NCBI GenBank assembly: GCA_039934475.1
Contig: JBDTMC010000055.1
Coordinates: 1-24,859, forward strand
DNA: 24,859 nt
Source of the DNA: JBDTMC01 sp039934475
GTDB taxonomy: Bacteria > Acidobacteriota > Terriglobia > Bryobacterales > Bryobacteraceae
Direction: 5' to 3'
In this document: positions 21,986-24,859 of the stretch, piece by piece
Layout: each line of letters begins with the position of its first letter
How positions within the stretch are numbered: the first letter of the stretch is position 1
The notes under the pieces: model-generated
What the model was told of the DNA's origin: nothing
The model's input: only the letters and a program-made list of their open reading frames with translations
Databases searched by the model: none
Made by a program: the position numbers and the translations under genes

Positions 21986-23458
21986 ATGACACTGGAGAAG
22001 ATGGTTGTCATTGATGGCTCCGGAGCGGAGCCTTTCTGTGCCGATGTGGTGATTGAGGGCGGGCGCATTGCCGCAGTGAACCGGCGCGAGGGTGCGGGCA
22101 GTGGCGCTGTTGTAGCGCCTGGATTCATTGACCTGCACAGCCATTCCGACTTGCAGGTTTTAGAAGCTGAGCGGCGCGAGAAGCTGTTGCAGGGAGTGAC
22201 GACGGAAGTGGTGGGGAACTGTGGGTTCTCACCGTTTCCGCAAGGCTCGCACGAGCATGAGTTGTGCGAGTTCGGTGGCGGCATCCTGGGCAAGCGCGAT
22301 GGATGGGGATGGCCTTCGGCAGCGGCGTATTTGAAGGCGGCGGAAGAGTCTTCCGGACCGGTGCGCGTTGCCTCGCTGGCGGGACATGGCAGTCTGCGGG
22401 TGGCGGTGGCGGGGCTATCGCAGGACCCGTTGACCTCCCGGCAAATGGATCAGTTGGAAGGGCTGCTGGACGATTCGTTGGGGGACGGCTGCGTGGGGTT
22501 CTCAACGGGGCTGATGTATGCGCCGGGGTCGAGCGCGGGGCCTGCGGAGTTGGAGCCGTTGTGCCGCGTTGTGGCGCGGCATGGGAAGCTCTACACCACG
22601 CACATGCGGAGTTACTCGGACGGCCTGGTGACGGCGGCGCGCGAGCAGATTGCGCTGGCACGGGCCACCGGGTGCCGGTTGCAGATCTCGCATTTGCAGG
22701 CGGCGGGCCGCGCGAATTGGGAACTACAGCACCAGGCTTTGGACGAGATTGAGGAGGCGCGGGCCGAAGGCATCGACGTCGAGTTCGACATCTATCCGTA
22801 TCAGTGCGGCAGTACGGTGCTGACGCAGTGGCTGCCGGATTGGTGTCTGGAGGGCGGACCGGCGGCGCTGCTGGCGCGCCTGGCGACTCCCGAGATTCGA
22901 GAGCGGATTCGCGACGAGGCGGAGCAGCGGAAGGCGCAGGAGTGGAGCGACATCACGATCTCCGGCTGTGCGAACGAGTCGCTGGTAGGAAAGACGATTG
23001 CCGAGTTGGGCGAACTGCGCGGCGTGGCGCCGGTGGATGCCGCGCTTGATCTGTTAGTACAAGAGAACGTGGCGGTGAACGTAATCTCGTTCAACCAGAG
23101 CGAGGCGAACCTGCGGCAGTTACTGACGCATCCGCTGTGCTCCGTGATCAGTGACGGGTTCTATGTGAACGGGCGGCCGCACCCGCGGTTGCATGGGACG
23201 TTCCCGGAGCTGTTGGGAAATGTGGTGCGCGAGCGCGGCTGGATGGGATTGCCGGAGGCGGTTCATAAGATCACGGGCAAGCCGGCGGCGCGCCTGGGGT
23301 TGAAGGATCGGGGCCTGGTGAAGGAAGGGTATGCGGCGGATCTGACGGTGTTCGATGCAGCGGCGATTCGCAGCCGCGCCACATACGAGACTCCGGACCT
23401 GTCGCCGGTGGGCATCCTGCAAGTGATCAGGAACGGTAACGTAGAGACATGCGTTTAG
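21986..23458 (+). CDS. N-acyl-D-amino-acid deacylase-type amidohydrolase
   Basis: 490 aa from ATG 21986; the longer in-frame start at 21884 would lie inside the preceding gene. It belongs to the D-aminoacylase group of the amidohydrolase superfamily: APGFIDLHSHSDLQVL gives metal ligands H51 and H53, GNCGFSPFPQG gives Cys79 (the unusual Cys ligand of D-aminoacylases), then TTHMRSYSD, QISHLQAAG and VISDGF supply the further His and Asp residues. The C-terminal composite sandwich reads VKEGYAADLTVFDAA. It would release an acyl group from N-acyl-D-amino acids or a related amide. No signal peptide, so cytoplasmic. It overlaps the creatininase-family gene by 10 nt. Confidence 0.9.
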   Translation: MTLEKMVVIDGSGAEPFCADVVIEGGRIAAVNRREGAGSGAVVAPGFIDLHSHSDLQVLEAERREKLLQGVTTEVVGNCGFSPFPQGSHEHELCEFGGGILGKRDGWGWPSAAAYLKAAEESSGPVRVASLAGHGSLRVAVAGLSQDPLTSRQMDQLEGLLDDSLGDGCVGFSTGLMYAPGSSAGPAELEPLCRVVARHGKLYTTHMRSYSDGLVTAAREQIALARATGCRLQISHLQAAGRANWELQHQALDEIEEARAEGIDVEFDIYPYQCGSTVLTQWLPDWCLEGGPAALLARLATPEIRERIRDEAEQRKAQEWSDITISGCANESLVGKTIAELGELRGVAPVDAALDLLVQENVAVNVISFNQSEANLRQLLTHPLCSVISDGFYVNGRPHPRLHGTFPELLGNVVRERGWMGLPEAVHKITGKPAARLGLKDRGLVKEGYAADLTVFDAAAIRSRATYETPDLSPVGILQVIRNGNVETCV

Positions 23459-24231
23459 AACATGCGCGGTGGCCGGACCTGCCGGCGATGGCGGGGTTGA
23501 CGTTTGTCCTGCCGCTTGGATCGTTAGAGCAGCACGGCAAGCACCTGCCCGTATTTACGGATTCGATGATCATCGGCAACGTTGCGGAGCGGGTGGAGCA
23601 ACTGCGATCAGACAAGATCGTTATGCTGCCTGTGCAGTGGTTAGGGCATTCGCCGCACCACCGGCGGTTTGGCTGCGTGAGCCTGGACCTCTATCCGTAT
23701 GTGGAGATGATCCGCGGGATGTGCAACTCGCTGATCGCGATGGGCGCGCGGCGGATCTTCCTTTTGAACGGGCATGGCGGGAACGATATCCCGTGCAAGG
23801 CCGCGCTGCGGGAATTGAAGAGCGAGCACGAGGAGTTGCACGACCTGTACATCGCCTACGCCACGTATTGGAACCTGGCGGCGGCGGAGTTCACTGCGAT
23901 CCGTGAATCGCCTACGGGCGGGATGGGGCACGCCTGCGAGATGGAGACGTCGATTCTGCTGGCGACGCATCCGGAGCGTGTGGACACGGCGCAGGCTGTG
24001 CGGGGAGGGCCGAGCGAGGAGCGCGGGTTCCGCACCATCGACATGCTGAAGGGCGAGCCTTTCTTCATGATCAACGAGTTCGATGAGTTCTCAGAGACAG
24101 GCGTGATCGGGATGCCGGACTTCGCGACAGCGGAGAAGGGCGAGCTGTTTCTGGAAGCAGCGGCGCAGGCGGTGGTGCGGTTCTTAGACGAGTTTGGATC
24201 GTGGGACTTCCAAACGCGGTTTCATCGATGA
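23449..24231 (+). CDS. Creatininase-family metal amidohydrolase
   Basis: 260 aa, normal family length. The signature PLGSLEQHGKHLPVFTD places metal ligands at E27, H29 and D38. LNGHGGND and MGHACEMETS supply the further conserved His and Glu. The family splits cyclic or linear amides: creatinine, or formamides in riboflavin/F420 and mycofactocin pathways. The substrate here cannot be read from sequence; the adjacent deacylase and MFS genes argue for use of an imported amide-bearing compound. It overlaps both neighbours (10 nt upstream, ATGA downstream at 24228-24231), so the three genes are translationally coupled. Confidence 0.9.
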   Translation: MRLEHARWPDLPAMAGLTFVLPLGSLEQHGKHLPVFTDSMIIGNVAERVEQLRSDKIVMLPVQWLGHSPHHRRFGCVSLDLYPYVEMIRGMCNSLIAMGARRIFLLNGHGGNDIPCKAALRELKSEHEELHDLYIAYATYWNLAAAEFTAIRESPTGGMGHACEMETSILLATHPERVDTAQAVRGGPSEERGFRTIDMLKGEPFFMINEFDEFSETGVIGMPDFATAEKGELFLEAAAQAVVRFLDEFGSWDFQTRFHR

Positions 24232-24859
24232 GCCGGCGCTGGATTGTTGTCACCCTCATCTTCTTCGGGATTGTGATCAGCTACGTGGACCGGGGGAACC
24301 TCGGGATCGCGACGCCGTCAATCATGCGCGAGTTCGGATTCACGCCAGCGTCGATGGGCGTGCTGCTCTCGGCGTTCTTCTGGACGTATGCGCTATTCCA
24401 GTTGCCGGCAGGGTCGCTAATCGACCGGTTCGGGATCCGGCTGTTGTACGCGGGGGCGTTCACGCTGTGGTCACTGGCTTCGGCGGCGATTGGATTCGCG
24501 CATGGCATGATCGACATTGTCCTGCTGCGGATGCTGTTGGGCCTGGCCGAGGCGATTGGTCCAATCGCGAGCATTTCCTTTATCCGGAAGAACTTCTCAG
24601 GCGCCGAGCAGGGGTTGCCGACGGCGATCTACATTGCAGGCCAGAACTTTGGCCCGGCGGCAGGAATGCTGGTGGGGACGCAATTGATTGCGAACTTCGG
24701 ATGGCGCGCGATGTTCATTGTGACCGGGTTGGGCGCGCTGGTGTGGCTGCCCGGATGGCTGCTGCTGGCGCCTCGCGATGATGCCCGGGCGAAGGTGGCG
24801 GCGGGTGCGCCGGCGGTGCCGCTGCGGGCTTTGCCGTGGGGCGAGGTGCTGGCCGCTCC
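24228..24859 (+). CDS. MFS transporter, anion:cation symporter type (5' part, truncated by window end)
   Basis: Open from ATG 24228 to the window end, about 210 residues without a stop. First membrane helix about residues 5-20, ending ISYVDRGNLGIATPSIM, the YxDRxN start typical of the ACS group (sugar acid and carboxylate uptake, e.g. hexuronate or galactonate). Motif A after the second helix reads GSLIDRFGIR, matching G-x-x-x-D-R-x-G-x-R. LLGLAEAIGPIASISFIRKN and ANFGWRAMFIVTGLGALVWL fit helices 4 and 6. It probably imports the substrate of the coupled amidase genes. Substrate specificity is inference. Confidence 0.9.
   Translation, partial: MSRRWIVVTLIFFGIVISYVDRGNLGIATPSIMREFGFTPASMGVLLSAFFWTYALFQLPAGSLIDRFGIRLLYAGAFTLWSLASAAIGFAHGMIDIVLLRMLLGLAEAIGPIASISFIRKNFSGAEQGLPTAIYIAGQNFGPAAGMLVGTQLIANFGWRAMFIVTGLGALVWLPGWLLLAPRDDARAKVAAGAPAVPLRALPWGEVLAA

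Noticed and set aside
22264..22752. Long alternative-frame ORFs in 20-24 kb, such as 22264-22752 and 23469-23906
   Set aside because: High GC gives open shadow frames; the frames of the amidohydrolase and creatininase genes carry full catalytic motifs, and the shadows carry none.

Overview
The window looks like a GC-rich chromosomal segment from an Acidobacteriota bacterium of the Solibacter/Bryobacterales type. The best taxonomic clue is the secreted protein at 10561-12426, which ends in a domain I recognise as the Solibacter-type C-terminal domain (TIGR03437). The dense set of secreted glycoside hydrolase, DUF5107/TPR and peptidase genes fits the same group. This placement is inference from protein families; no rRNA or other phylogenetic marker is present.

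Layout. (1) 1-4092 is flagellar. The 3' end of flgG is followed by flgA, flgH, flgI and a short rod-binding flgJ on the plus strand, with fliS and flaG convergent on the minus strand behind a sigma28-like promoter. (2) 4146-5156 holds a secreted lytic transglycosylase and a small unknown gene. It converges on a minus-strand group at 7079-5153: a deiodinase-like thioredoxin-fold protein, an unknown Ala-rich protein and a PilZ c-di-GMP receptor. (3) 7313-10465 is a tight three-gene operon: an acyl-CoA-dehydrogenase-fold flavoprotein lacking the usual catalytic glutamates, a cytoplasmic PhnD-like binding protein, and a degenerate TusA domain fused to a diiron ferritin-like domain. (4) 10561-24859 is a long run of plus-strand genes, mostly overlapping or closely spaced: a secreted beta-propeller-like protein, a GH78 rhamnosidase, an M24 peptidase, DUF5107-TPR, two tandem paralogues of an unassigned family, an N-acyl-D-amino-acid deacylase-type amidohydrolase, a creatininase-family amidase and an MFS transporter cut off by the window end. 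It reads as a scavenging/catabolic locus for sugar- and amide-linked compounds.

The most striking item is the gene at 6348-7079 (minus). An ORF caller splits it in two at an in-frame TGA (6741-6743). The TGA lies exactly where iodothyronine deiodinases carry selenocysteine (GSYT-U-PPF), the downstream half continues the same family (YIQEAHPTD), and a perfect 6-bp hairpin with an AGGTT loop sits 10 nt after the TGA, where a bacterial SECIS is expected. I read it as one 243-residue selenoprotein. The second candidate for an undescribed system is the flavoprotein / PhnD-like / TusA-diiron operon.

No rRNA, tRNA, CRISPR array, insertion sequence or phage gene was seen, and no gene-free stretch exceeds 300 bases; the longest is 7080-7312.
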